64,000 nucleotides of DNA from Patagioenas fasciata (GCF_037038585.1 NC_092525.1:5620969-5684968); one strand, 5' to 3'. Positions 51,387 to 62,629 are shown, counted from the stretch's first letter. Numbers and translations: made by a program. Notes: a model not told the origin generated them from the sequence alone.

Positions 51387-52907
51387 AGTTTGTAGGGTAG
51401 GAGGGGGGATCTCTGATTACAGAAAGGTCCCTTTGTTCTAGGAGACATTCCCTTGCTCCATGCTTCAGGTTGCCCATCTTCCCTCTCATTTTCAATATGC
51501 ACGTCCATCACCTTCCTCCTCTTCTTTCTTGATCCCTCGACTCCCGGATGAACTCAAATCCTCTTTCTTGATCACTCTTTCTCGTAAGTTCACAACCTTA
51601 CTTTCCTTTCTTGCTTTCGCCTTTGTGAGCTGCTCCACCCAAACCGAAATGCCCTGAAGACAGAAATACACCCACCCCAAGCCCGTACAGTCACATAGGG
51701 GGTGAGTCCGCTCGCTGACGCATCCCCACATCCCACAGCAAGCCCACCTTGCCTTGGCCCCGGCCCCCGGCACAGGCCTTCCCACCAACCCAGCCCCTCC
51801 GTAGCAGCACAGTTTCCCAGCATGCACCCCACAAAGACTTTCTTTGCCAGTCACCCCTGGCACTTACAGCAACACACCACACCAGCATCAAGAGCCCTGG
51901 GAGTGGAGAGCTGGCCAGGCCCTCACCCCGGCAGGATCCTCTTCCCCCTCCTTTAGCTGATGGCAGACAGACAAGACACCTCCCAAGAGGTGTCCAGCCC
52001 TCTCTCTCAACCACTCCTGAGTACAAAAGCCCAGCCTCTACTCACCCACCCCGCCTCCCAAAACCCCACCAGCAGCCCCTGGTCCCAGCTGAACAGCAGC
52101 CAGTGCTGAAGATCTGGCTCGTGTTGTCGGACACAACCTTCCCATGGATGTCTGGGCCCCTGAGCAGTTTCCAGGGGTGGGAGGGCGCAGTCCTGATTAC
52201 AGGGAGGTCCCTGTCCCAAGGGGGACATTTTCTTCCTCCTCACTCCTGACTCGCAGCTCCATCACCTTCCTCCTCTTCTTTCTTGATCCCTCCTGACTCG
52301 CAGCTCTACCACCGTCATCTTCTTTCTTGATCCCTGTTGACTTGCAGATGCACTCCAATCCTCTTTCTTGATCGCTCTTCCTCGTAGGTTCACCACCTTC
52401 CTCTTCTTTCTTGCTTTCGCCTTTGCGAGCTGCTCCACATGAACAGAGATGCACAGAAAACAAAAATATACCCACCCCAGGCCCGTACAGTCACACCAGG
52501 GGGCGAGTCCGGTCGCTGACGCATCCCCACACCCCACCACAAGGCCACCTTGCCTTGGCCCCGGCCCCCCGCACAGGCCTTCCCACCAACCCAGCCCCTC
52601 CGTAGCAGCACAGTTTCCCAGCATGCACCCCACAAAGACTTTCTTTGCCAGTCACCCCTGGCACTTACAGCAACACACCACACCAGCATCAAGAGCCCTG
52701 GGAGTGGAGAGCTGGCCAGGCCCTCACCCCGGCAGGATCCTCTTCCCCCTCCTTTACCTGCTGGCAGACAGACACCTCCCAAGGGATGACCACCCTGCTC
52801 CCTTAACTGCTCCCAAGTCCAAGAGCCCAGCCCCTGCTCACCACCCCCACCTCCCAAAACACAGCCAACAGCCCCTGCTCCCATTTTACCACTTTACCCC
52901 CGAGCAC
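51387..52907. repeat. Modules M2 and M3, A3 copy
   Basis: This is a copy of the A2 pair at an offset of 21,574 bp. Confidence 0.88.
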
Positions 52908-53143
52908 GGTTTCTAGGGGTGGGAGGGGGACGCACTAATCACAGATCGTTCCCTGTGCTTAAGGATACATTCTCCTTCTCGCTGGCTCAGCCTGCCCATC
53001 TTCCTCCTCACTCTTGACTCGTAGCTCCATCACCTTTCTCCTCTTTTGTCCCCTCCTGACTCACAGGTCCACCACTGTCATCTTCTTTCTTGACTCTGCT
53101 TGACTCACAGGTGCGCTCCAATCCTCTTTCGTGATCGCTCTTC

Positions 53144-54123
53144 TGTGTCAGTACACGGAAGACCGGGCACATGAGAAACTGCAAGAGTCAACAGCATGAG
53201 AACAAGCATTAGTGGAAAAATACAAGAACAAAGGACTGTATGCTATGTGATACATCAAGGACAGAGGAGTTGATACAGGATTGATGCATCAAGGACAGAG
53301 GGACAGCTTGTGATAGACAAAAAAGGTGTTTATGGCAGTGACTTTGGTGGGAACACAAAACACATCACTTATGTAATGACTAACTTAGCTAATCAACAAA
53401 TGCTTGAGCAAGCATCATAGCGAGTATAAACGCAAGCCTGAATTTGTAATAAACATCTCTCATTGCACCTTAAAAGAGAGTCCGTACCGCATTCGCTACA
53501 AATGGCGCCTGGAACAGGGACTTTCAGCGTGCCTATAAAGGCAGTAGCCGCTCTGGTAGCGAAGCCCAATCGAACCAGGAAACGGGACCAGGAACCAGGA
53601 CAGTGCGCGCCCACCACCAACGAAAGGTGAGCGATTGGGAACCATGGGAGGGAAGTTATCCCTTAAGCAAAGACAAACCCTGGATGTCCTTCAACATGCG
53701 CTACAAACGCAAAATCAGGATGTATCAGGGGTCTGATTGGTGAGTTTATTACAATGGATTGCTAATCATGTGCTAGACTTTCCTACAACTGGTACATTTC
53801 AGTTGGAGACATGGCACAAAGATGAATGAGAATTATATGAACAGGTAACGACTGGAGATAAAGCTGCTTGCAAAATATTCATCTACTTGGGGAAAAATTA
53901 TGACTACTAAGATACAGGATACAGGACTGATACATCAGGGACAGAGGGACAGCTTACTATAGAAAAAAATGCGTATATGGCAGTTACATCGCTCATGTAA
54001 TGTCTAACTTAGCTAAAGAGCAAATGCTTGAGCAAGCATCATAGCGAGTATAAATGCAAACCTGAGTTTGTAATAAATGTCTCTCATGGCACCTTACCGT
54101 GAGTCCACGCCAGATTCGCTACA
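53144..54123 (+). mobile_element. ERV8, copy at the end of A3 (1-bp shorter)
   Basis: The primer-binding site at 53503 lacks the same C as ERV5. The gag remnant is at 53644-53910. Confidence 0.92.
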
Positions 54124-55250
54124 CTCTTCCTCATAGGTTCACCACCTTCCTCTCCTTCCTTGCTTTTCCTTTGCACGCTGCTCCACCTGAAGAGAAACAC
54201 ACAGAGGACTGAGCTACACCAGCCCAAGGGCACTACAATCAGACAGGGGCTGAGTCCGGGGGCTGACACCTCCCCACACCCCACAACGAGCCCACCTTGC
54301 CTTGGCCCCGGCCCCTCGCACATGCCTTAGAGATATCATAGCTCAGTACAAATCCCCACAGTCCTCACCTGCTGTTTGGTGCTTGCGGAGGGTCACACTC
54401 CCTGTGCCCCAGGGCACTGGCCCTACACGGCCAAGCTCGGCAGCGGGACTGTCTGGAGCTGCCGCTGGCTGGTTCTCCAGCTTTAGGGTCACCCGCAGAA
54501 GCCCGCTCTCCTCAGCTCTGCACACCCATCCAGTTGCGCCGCCCAGGCAAAGTCAGCTTCACCCTCTGCTCTACACCTCACCTGCAAACAACCAACTCTT
54601 CAACTGACAACTGTCCAAAACCCACCGACAAACTCTCCACACCTCAGCCTTTCGTTTGCAACTGCTGCCTCTAGTGCATCTCACAGACAAGCCTTCAAAA
54701 TCCCCTCATCCTGCAATAACACTCCAGCACTGATCACCTGTGGGAACAACTACCACAATACCATGCAAACACCAACCAGTTCTGGCACGGAAATATCACT
54801 TTCTCCTCAAGATTCCACCCTACACCAACTGCTGACAAACACACGCTGTCCTCACCAAAGCCAAACGCTGCAACAACCAGCGACAACTCAAATTTGCGTG
54901 GGCGGTGCAAAATTTGCAGGGGTGAGCTAACGCAGAGCTGGGCTTGAAAGCTGCAGAGTGTGCACCCTGTGGTATAACGTGGCGAGCTACTGCCATTCTG
55001 CCTTCTCCCTGGGAGAAGCGCGTGAGCAGAGGCTGCTTCAAGGCACGATGAGAACGATTCGGTTCTCCGGGTCTCGGAGGGCGAGAGTAATAAATGTGGT
55101 CTGTGTCGTGGCGCAGGAACTTCCCATCCACTTGCTTCTCCATTCAGTCTGGTGCTGCAAGAGAGGGAGAGAAAGAAAAAGTTAGGACCGAGTTAACAAC
55201 CTCATCATCCCTGACCCCTAACCTGCAGGAATCCTAGGAGGCCTGATATA
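54124..55250. repeat. Terminal partial unit, diverging at the array edge
   Basis: The first 900 bp or so match the fronts of the other units almost perfectly, apart from an extra T near 54,913. From about 55,051 the sequence is still alignable to the unit (compare 3255-3460 in A1) but carries many substitutions and short indels. It then becomes unrecognisable near 55,250. I read this as the unhomogenised edge of the array rather than an insertion breakpoint. Confidence 0.85.
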
Positions 55251-55339
55251 AGTTTTGCTCATCTCCCTGTCTTTGCTGGAATACTTTACTGTAGAAATTT
55301 CTGTCATCAACATTCTCTTAACCGATCTGATGTGTTCAT

Positions 55340-55530
55340 AGTTCCTAGCCCAGCATCCTTTCCTCAAAGTACCTCAGCATTTCCCTTTGAAACCACACCT
55401 TAGTGCCATCCCGTCCCAGAGCTACCTCAGCATTTCCCACTGCAGCCTCTGCGATGCCATCTCCTCCCTGAGGTACCTCAGCCTTTACCACCAAAACCTC
55501 TCTCCCTTCCGTCCTCTCCTTTAAGTCCCT
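55340..55530. repeat. Decayed copies of the 52-bp minisatellite
   Basis: Phrases such as AGTACCTCAGCATTTCCC, AGCTACCTCAGCATTTCCC and AGGTACCTCAGCCTTTACC recur at about 50-55 bp spacing but are strongly diverged. They lead without a break into the regular array to the right. Confidence 0.8.
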
Positions 55531-56206
55531 CACCCTTTCCCGCCAAAGCCTCCCCCGATGTCATCACCTCCCTGAGGTACCTCAGCCTTTCCCGTCAAAG
55601 CCTCCCCCGATATCATCCCCTCCCTGAGGTACCTCAGCCTTTCCCGTCAAAGCCTCCCCCGATATCATCCCCTTCCCGAGGTAGCTCAGCCTTTCTTGTC
55701 AAAGCCTCCCCCGATATCATCCCCTCCCCGAGGTACCTCAGCCTTTCCTGTCAAAGCCTCCCCCGATATCATCTCCTCCCCGAGGTACCTCAGCCTTTCC
55801 CGTCAAAGCCTCCCCCGATATCATCCCCTCCCCGAGGTACCTCAGCCTTTCCCGTCAAAGCCTCCCCCGATATCATCCCCTCCCCGAGGTACCTCAGCCT
55901 TTCATGTCAAAGCCTCCCCCGATATCATCCCCTCCCCGAGGTACCTCAGCCTTTCCTGTCAAAGCCTCCCCCGATATCATCCCCTCCCCGAGGTACCTCA
56001 GCCTTTCCTGTCAAAGCCTCCCCCGATATCATCCCCTCCCCGAGGTACCTCAGCCTTTCCTGTCAAAGCCTCCCCCGATATCATCCCCTCCCCGAGGTAC
56101 CTCAGCCTTTCCTGTCAAAGCCTCCCCCGATATCATCCCCTCCCCGAGGTACCTCAGCCTTTCCTGTCAAAGCCTCCCCCGATATCATCCCCTCCCCGAG
56201 GTACCT
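55531..56206. repeat. 52-bp minisatellite, 13 copies
   Basis: The GGTACC landmark recurs every 52 bp exactly, from 55,577 to 56,201. Each unit reads TCAAAGCCTCCCCCGAT, then ATCATCCCCTCCC, then the 10-bp palindrome GAGGTACCTC, then AGCCTTTCC. Because 52 is not a multiple of three, translated frames rotate, giving a 156-bp protein-level period in an incidental open frame. The copies are most uniform in the right two thirds. Confidence 0.95.
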
Positions 56207-56214
56207 CAGCTTTT

Positions 56215-57000
56215 CCCGCCTAAGCTCCTCCCGCACCGTCCCGCCCTCAGGTTCCTCCGCCGCTCTCTCCGTTCCCGCCCCCCCCCGCCCCTCGCGCCCC
56301 CCCTTGGCGCTCCCGACCCGCCGCTGCCCCCTCCCGCTCGCTTTCCTCCCTCTGTCCTGTGTCACTACGGGGGCTCCCCCCTCCGCCCCACGGCCCCGCC
56401 CGAGCCCCGCGCAGCGCTCAGCGCGGGGCTCCCTTCCCTCACAGCCGCCCGCGTGTTTCCCCCTCGCCCCGGCCTGGGGCCGCGCTGTTGCGGCTGGCTG
56501 CCCCTCGCCTTCCTCCTTCCAAAACCAGCCCGTCTGTCACCCTCCAGCCTCGCCCCTCAGCCGGTCCCGGGCCGCCCCGTCCAGTCTCCCCGCTGTCCGC
56601 CCGCCCCTCGCTCACCGCCGGCCCCGCCGTTCCCCGCGCGCTGCTCCAGCCGCCGCACCTCCGGCACGCGCTCCGCGGCCCGCGCACTTACGCAGCGTGT
56701 CCCCGCCCATCCCGCGCAGGAGCCAATCCCGTCCGCGTCCGCCACCGGGCTGCGCCCCCCCCCGCCTCCGCGCCCGGCACTGGCCCCCCCTGCCCCTCGC
56801 CTCCCGTCCCGGAGCCACCGGCGGCCGCAGAGCGGCGCTGTCCGCCCGCAGGGCGGGGCCGGGAGCTTTCAGGCTGCGTCTGCCCGGGATCGAGGGCTCT
56901 GCCGCCTGCCCGGGACAGCCCGGGACCGAGGGCTCCGCCGCTGCAGCCCGTTTCGTGCCGTTTGCGCCCCCCAGGTTACACGGCTGCAGCCTTCCTGCTG
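56215..57000. promoter_or_regulatory. CpG island next to the minisatellite
   Basis: The region is very GC-rich with dense CpG, many C-runs (for example around 56,280-56,300 and 56,755-56,790), GC-box-like CCCGCCC motifs, and no TATA box that I can see. It sits between the 52-bp minisatellite and AT-rich sequence with exon-like segments on the + strand. A promoter role is inferred from composition and position. Several long open frames run through it in more than one frame, as expected for GC-rich DNA. Confidence 0.7.
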
Positions 57001-57215
57001 GTTTAGCTCACACACCTTTCTTCTTTCTAACTGCACAGCAGTTCACACTCACAAAAGTTCGTGCTGGTTGGCATAAGAGTATCTGCATAAGAATTTACAA
57101 ACATTACAAAGATATACCACAGACCACAGCTTTCTAAGCTTTCAAGTTAAAGTTCCATGTTTAAATAAAACAGACAATACCAGTAGAGCTGTGTACCTCT
57201 GTCGTCTTTGTTCAG

Positions 57216-57444
57216 AAAGAAGTGACAACACCAGAAAACACATTGACAGCCAGTGCTTTGAACAGTGAAGGTGGGATCTACAAAAGTCTGATTAAACTAA
57301 ACAGCCTCAGGTCTTTATCAAGCTGCAGATCTGCCAGGAATGCTGAAATGCAAGAGTTTACTCCTGCAATATTCCACGATGGAACAGCCACTTCATATCA
57401 AATATAATCTCAAAGTTCCAAACCAGTACATTAAAAAGCTACCG
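57216..57444 (+). other. Exon-like segment, possibly frame-disrupted
   Basis: It is bounded on the left by a good acceptor (GTCGTCTTTGTTCAG, ending 57,215) and on the right by a consensus donor (CCG|GTAAGT at 57,445). One frame is open from 57,216 to a stop at 57,405-57,407. A second frame is open from 57,301 through the donor. The frames overlap by about 100 bp and neither spans the segment, so this is either a non-coding exon, two alternative exons or a decayed gene. The encoded residues match no family I can name. Confidence 0.3.
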
Positions 57445-57680
57445 GTAAGTATTAGAAGACCACTGCAAGATCTTATTGCTTTTTGAGTTAAATAATAATT
57501 TTTCAATAAACCAAAACCCAAACAGGTTCTGAAATCTGTTGCTTATCCTCCTGTTCATTCATTAGCACTGCAGCAATCAGTTTTTATACAATGTGTCAAC
57601 AGAGGCGTCTAAAAAACCCCAAACAAAACTTATTCAAGTCCACGGACACCCCCGCCCTCCTTGCCCCCCCTCACCCTGAG

Positions 57681-57748
57681 CCCCACGATCACCACTTGGT
57701 GCGGGAGAGGAGCACAACTCGACAGACAGAACCAGAAATCCGACTGCG
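57681..57748 (+). other. Possible small exon
   Basis: This 68-bp open segment follows a long pyrimidine tract (CCCTCACCCTGAG) and precedes a strong donor (TGCG|GTAAGA). Its phase is compatible with the second frame of the segment ending at 57,444. On the - strand the same bases form a good acceptor (TTCCTTCTTACCGCAG) followed by a short frame ending in a stop, so the strand is ambiguous. Confidence 0.2.
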
Positions 57749-58197
57749 GTAAGAAGGAAACATCGAGGTAGTTACAGCTTCCTTAAACATTCAAAATCTG
57801 ATGTCTTCCAAAACAAAGCACATCATCCTCATCATTTAAAAAGCAAAGTTGCTTTGTACGTCTCTGATCCTCACACCAGCTGAGTGGTTCTCAAGTCCGC
57901 TGAGCTCCACTGTGCAGCCACCCCCACGTCTGTGTCGCCTTGTCTGGAGTCCCCAGTCGCGGGACAGTGAGTGGGGTTGGACTCCAGTGATAAAGAAAAA
58001 CACAAAGAGTCAAATTGGAAAAGTAATTAAAACAGAAGATCTGAAAGCCAGTTTAATTTTAATAACTTATTTGTACACTGCTATAAGCATATGAAGTATG
58101 GGGGTCACGAACTCTTGCTACCACATATGTGCCTTATTACAATAAGCACAGGAAACAAGGAAGTAGCATTCCTTCTATTTTTGATGTAATTATGAGC

Positions 58198-58316
58198 TAA
58201 TACATCTCCTGAGATGGCTTCCAGACCTGATTTAGTATCTACACTGTGTTGTACTGCAGATAAATACCTCAGGTCAGCATTAATTGAAGACAATGTGCAG
58301 AATGAGCAATATGCAG
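58198..58316 (+). other. Possible exon of an unidentified gene
   Basis: About 38 codons are open between an acceptor-like CTTCTATTTTT..TATGAG and the donor GCAG|GTAAGC near 58,316. The composition looks coding, but I cannot match it to a family. Its phase does not chain simply to the preceding candidate at 57,681-57,748. Confidence 0.2.
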
Positions 58317-58319
58317 GTA

Positions 58320-60055
58320 AGCACAAGATCCTGGATTCCTTACAAGAGTCTACTTCTAAAATTGTCTGAAAATGCTGCAGAAATTGTAGCAGATAAACAA
58401 CAGTAGCCACATTTTGTCCTATGGCATTTACATAATGTTGATCCACCTGTATTAACTTGTGCCCTTTCGGAACAGAGCTGTAAACTCAGAGTGTCCAAAG
58501 ACTTCTTTCTTTTAAATAGAATACGCTTAAACTGGCTGTCTTGAACAGACTGGCTGTGCAGACTTGCAGCAGTTGAACGGAGGATGTGATTCCAGTGAAT
58601 GGAGACAGAAAGAAGATCAGCACAAAAGCAGCAATGACAGACCAGAGACACCCACCTAAAGCCTAAGCTGAAACTTGTTTTTATTGGTAGGTTGTGTTTT
58701 TCTGCAAGTTGTGTTATCATACTTACATACAGCAAATAAAGATTTGACCCAAATTACATACCTTTATGTGCATACACACACGCACATGTTTGTGTTGTAC
58801 AAAGATGCACACTGTTACTGAGATGTATAGGCATTGAATGTGTCAGGTAAGTAACATGACAAGAGGCTTGAGAGGTGGGTCTGCAGGGAATTATGTAAGT
58901 AACATATTAATGCAACAAATCTGGTGGCATAAAGCTACGGGGGAAAAAAATCCAGCGGAGAATCAGATAAATTCACGTGTTCTTTAAAGACAGCTCATGC
59001 ATTCAACCAACTCCCAGGTGGGCCTGGCTGTGGAAAGGAAAGTTTGCTTGAGCACTTAGCGCCAGTGTCTGATGAGCAGACAAAACACCAACTGCAGACC
59101 GGGGACCCCCAGTTCTCAACCAGTTCATGGCTCTGAGCATCTTCTTTCCACACACTGCAGGTAACGCTTTACATCTGCAATCCCCTCCCTAAACCCATCT
59201 TGTTCCTGGCTGAGAAGATACCAGATGTGGGAACTATTGCATGATAGAAGAATTTGTGCTGTTAAATCACAGGATTCTGAGCACTGCAGATGATCACAGT
59301 GCGGTGCTGCCCTGAGAAGAAAGGATGAGTGACTCTTGGTGTTCCCTGCTGCTCACTGCCCTGATCCTGCCCACCCTCATGTTCCAGCCACTCAGACCCC
59401 GGCCAGAATGACTGAGACAGGAGGGTCTCTTAAGGATGTTTTGTTTTGTCCAGATACCTTTAATTTGCTTATATACACAGATTTCATAAGAGGAAGCACT
59501 TGATTTCACCGATGACACGATTTCTCCAGTAAGGCATCTCACCAAGATTGCCAATTGACAGTCCCCCTTAGGATGAGAGAACGTTCACGTTGAACAAACC
59601 ATGAACATTTGTAGTGATTGAAACTGGGGGTTTTTCAGACAAGCACCATCTGCCTCCTGCGCCAGAGACTCAACAGAATTATGTCTCAGACATTATGGCA
59701 ACAACAGCTCATCCCGCAGCAATGGGTCACTCAGAGCGAAAACAATCCCGTATGGACACCGTGTCCAGCAGCAGATGGGGCACTCAGGAGAAGGTGAATC
59801 GCGATTTACATCCCAACACCAGCCGAGGCCCGCAGACAAAGGCCGCGGGCTGACATGGGAGGGGACGGGCCTTTCGTTCTCCTTCTTTGCTTCTCTTTTC
59901 CTTTCCTAGACCCTTATTTCATCTCCTCTCCCTCTATGAGCAGTATAACCTAAGGCTTAGAGCCACAAAACTCCTTTGTGTAAACCCTTTGGCTGTTAAA
60001 CTGTTCACCAATTTGGCTTAAGCAGCGTAAATCTTCCTGCTACTTGGGCCAAGCT
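58320..60055. other. Unannotated AT-rich stretch
   Basis: No tandem repeat, RNA gene or convincing exon is visible. Open frames of 80-130 codons exist on the - strand (58,735-58,340 and 59,554-59,294) but lack supporting signals. Confidence 0.5.
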
Positions 60056-60059
60056 GCAA

Positions 60060-60090
60060 AATAAAAGGTGTTGGGGTTTTTTTGTTTATG
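60060..60090 (+). terminator. Polyadenylation signal, + strand
   Basis: AATAAA at 60,060-60,065 is followed at once by a GT/T-rich element (GGTGTTGGGGTTTTTTTG). This is the arrangement of a strong vertebrate cleavage and polyadenylation site. It could end a + strand transcript starting at the CpG island near 56.2-57.0 kb. Confidence 0.5.
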
Positions 60091-60121
60091 GTCCTTGAGT
60101 ACCCCATATACTCTTTTCTAA

Positions 60122-60418
60122 CTAAGGGGACCTGAATCGGAGTCACCTCCCACACACGGACAGCTGGGGACATTCTGCAATGAAAACTTGTATGGAGAGT
60201 GGAACACACTGAATAGGTCAATCCAGCATTTAATAAAAGCAATGGAGTTAGCTCTTGAATTAACAGTGATAACATGCTCTGCTATATTGTGGCCAGTTGC
60301 GATTGGAAACAGCGCAGTTACAAGTTCGGTGTGCATGGTCCTCTGTATACACGAAGACATCCAGCCAGCTTTAGTCACACACCTGATCTTTCCTTCATGT
60401 TACAGATCTCTGCAATGA
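60122..60418 (+). other. Open frame of about 98 codons, unknown
   Basis: The frame is open from just after a stop near 60,120 to TGA at 60,416-60,418. The middle is hydrophobic, resembling a membrane segment (around 60,255-60,340). There is no recognised family and no clear splice site. It may be chance or a decayed exon or retroelement piece. Confidence 0.2.
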
Positions 60419-60820
60419 AAGCTGGGAGCAACAAACATTCAGCTTTCTGATGTGTCATTAAAGAGATTTTTCTGCATTTACTACAACCTTGACCGAGCCT
60501 GTACCTGATTGCTTTAACTGGCATTAGATAAGTCATTGAGTAAGCAGTCAAGTCAGTCCGCGAGAAGACACGGAGAGGTGACAAAGTTGTAAGTCCCTAG
60601 GATGCTGGCACACCAGCACGAACACAGGCAAGCAGAAGCCTCCAACGCATTGGCAGAAATATCCTACTCAGGTACAGCAGGCAAATGCAACTTATAATGG
60701 AACGGTTACAATATGCTTGGTAGAAAAAAGCTGAGGTTCCGCTGCCTCAGGCCCACAGCGGTTACTGCTGTGTCTGGTCTAACCCAGATCCAGTAGTGAG
60801 CTACACATGTTTATCTTGGT

Positions 60821-61066
60821 TTGATATTTGTAGTGCACGTGTTAACGTACAGATCAATATACAAGACAAGGTCTGATGAACAAAATCTCTCTCTGAAAGA
60901 TCCTGAAGTGATCACTGGAGTGATTTTCAAGGCAAAGATTCTGTCTGTCTCCAGCTCCCAGAAGACTTCAGAGGTGAAATTCTCTATAAATCCTGAGGGG
61001 GAAAGAGGGGGTTGTAAGGAACATGAACCTGAAGAACATTCAGTAGCTCTCCCGGGCGCTCTGTGA
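60821..61066 (+). other. Open frame of about 80 codons, unknown
   Basis: The frame has no ATG at its start. It is possibly preceded by an acceptor (ACGTACAG, ending 60,852) and ends in TGA at 61,064-61,066. The charged, mixed composition looks coding, but the product is not recognised. Confidence 0.2.
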
Positions 61067-62139
61067 CGGAGCCTCCCCTGTTCACCAGCTCCTGAGGCTC
61101 CAGGTGCTGCAACACGGGGCACAACGCGCTCACAGACTGAACCTGCGCCGAGCAAGAAAATGCCTTCCTGATGAAGCTTTAACATCAACACACCAACTAT
61201 TGCTTGTCCTTCAAGGAAACTATCTTGTTATAAGCATTTATAGCTCTATTGTCTATTTATGCTTTTAGCAATAAGCGCTTTTATCCACATTTCATTTTGG
61301 TGCACCTGGTAAGACATGTGATTGAAGGTGACAGATAAGAGCAGGGCACTCTTTTAATCCCTAAGACAGGACCCTGGGAAAACTTCACAGGAATCAGTTC
61401 TTCACTACATTGCTGCTCCTTGCATTCACAGCCCAGCAGAAAAGCACGGGCCGAGGTGAGAACCGCCCGCAGAAGGGGCTGCCAGACACTGTTCTGGCTG
61501 ATGCTCTGCCAGGACGTGCTTCGTTTTCTGTCCGGTGCTGTGCGGGGGGAACACAGAACATCTGCACGAAAAACCTCGCAGTCTTTTTCCTACCATATCA
61601 TGCATAGGTGCCACACTTCTATATAGCCAGGTAACTGCTCATCTAAGGTGCATTTTGAAACATACCTTATCCTGCTTTGGAACCTGTGCCGAAATGGAAA
61701 GTAGTTGCTCTGTATCCAGGAATTTTGAGATAACTGTAAAACAAAAGTAAACAGATCAGAAATTGAATGGAAATCATAACAAAATCTATTTTTTTTTTTT
61801 TTATGAACACAATTATTTAGTGAAACTTTCGTTAATCTTTTTCTTCCATTCTATCTTCACAAATTATTTACCAGGGAAAAAACAGGTTAAAAATTGCTGC
61901 TATCTAAATTATGTTGTCATAACTACACAGACTGTACCGAAGCATGTAGCGATTATTTTACAGGTGGACATATATCAATTTGGTAATATTCTTTTAGTGT
62001 GATTGAATCACACGTCTCTTGTGATAAAGATCAAGATGACACGATCCAGCTCCAGGTGCACTGACTCATACTCTGCTGTTGTGTTCTGTTTAGTTTGTCT
62101 GGACCACTATGAAGCAACAGGAAAAAACACCCATACACA
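61067..62139. other. Unannotated AT-rich stretch with a T14 run
   Basis: Apart from a homopolymer T tract at 61,789-61,802 I see no feature here. Short open frames near 61,410-61,750 overlap in two frames and lack signals. Confidence 0.5.
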
Positions 62140-62629
62140 ACAACAGAACATCAGTGATGCCTTTATTTGTTTTTAATGTATACATTATGTACACCCGAAT
62201 ACTTCCAACTAGTCACAGAGGTAGAGACAAACTCACATTCTTTGAAAAAGGTATTGGCTGACTTCTACCCATTTAATCTGAGAAATTCGCTTTTCTTAGC
62301 AAAATCCTTGAGAAAAACATCACTATCATAATAAAGATTATTTCCACTACGTGTCACCTGGCAAATAATTACAATTCAAACAGATTGAGTCACGTTGCAT
62401 ACTTTCACAGATTAGAAAGAAAGTGTTTTAACATAAATTGAATATGATGCATTAAAAATAAACTACTACTTAGTTGAATACACTCAGAAAACCAAAGACG
62501 GTAAATGTCAAATGAGGGTTCCAGGTTAGAGTACCCTACAGATTTGAAGCGCGCTTTGGGGACACCCAGCGCCTCCTGTTCACTGTACATTATGTGAACT
62601 GCAGCAGCTGAGACCCTGGGATGTGTGAC
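62140..62629 (-). other. Probable terminal exon with 3' UTR, - strand
   Basis: Reading the - strand, an acceptor (GTTTTTGCAG) is followed at 62,629 by about 75 open codons ending in TGA at 62,407-62,405. Then comes AT-rich sequence and a polyadenylation signal AATAAA (62,167-62,162) with a GT-rich downstream element (GTTCTGTTGTTGTGT). Acceptor, open frame, 3' UTR, AATAAA and GT-rich tail in the right order is better support than any other coding candidate here. The protein is not recognised. Its promoter could be the CpG-rich region at 63.0-63.3 kb. Confidence 0.4.

Larger units (their letters stand above)
45478..54123. repeat. Unit A3 (8,646 bp)
   Basis: This is a near-perfect copy of A2, including its private 1-bp indels and the lost C in the retroviral primer-binding site. 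It is the last complete unit of the array. Confidence 0.95.
1..55050. repeat. Macrosatellite array with A/B/C higher-order structure
   Basis: The same landmarks recur at spacings of 8,646, 6,936, 5,992, 8,646, 6,936, 5,992 and 8,646 bp. One example is the block starting near 2508, which recurs at 11154, 18090, 24082, 32728, 39664, 45656 and 54302. The sum 8,646+6,936+5,992 gives a 21,574-bp higher-order period. Same-type units differ by scattered single-base changes and rare 1-bp indels. The array runs off the left edge of the window and ends, in its homogenised form, near 55,050. Nothing in it looks like a conserved protein gene: the open frames are by-products of a strand so poor in A that stop codons are rare on the opposite strand. 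Comparable macrosatellites are known from heterochromatin and bird sex chromosomes, but I cannot say whether this is one of those families. Confidence 0.97.

Noticed and set aside
1..55050. Eight independent retroviral insertions
   Set aside because: Identical target duplications, identical internal deletions and near-identical sequence in every unit show one insertion copied by tandem duplication.
55904..57076. A 390-codon + strand open frame
   Set aside because: It runs from the 52-bp minisatellite straight into a CpG island. GC-rich sequence with overlapping long frames in other phases explains it. There is no domain.
60060..60120. LTR end with polyadenylation signal
   Set aside because: No TG..CA pair, target duplication or primer-binding site could be found around it. 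An ordinary transcript end is simpler.
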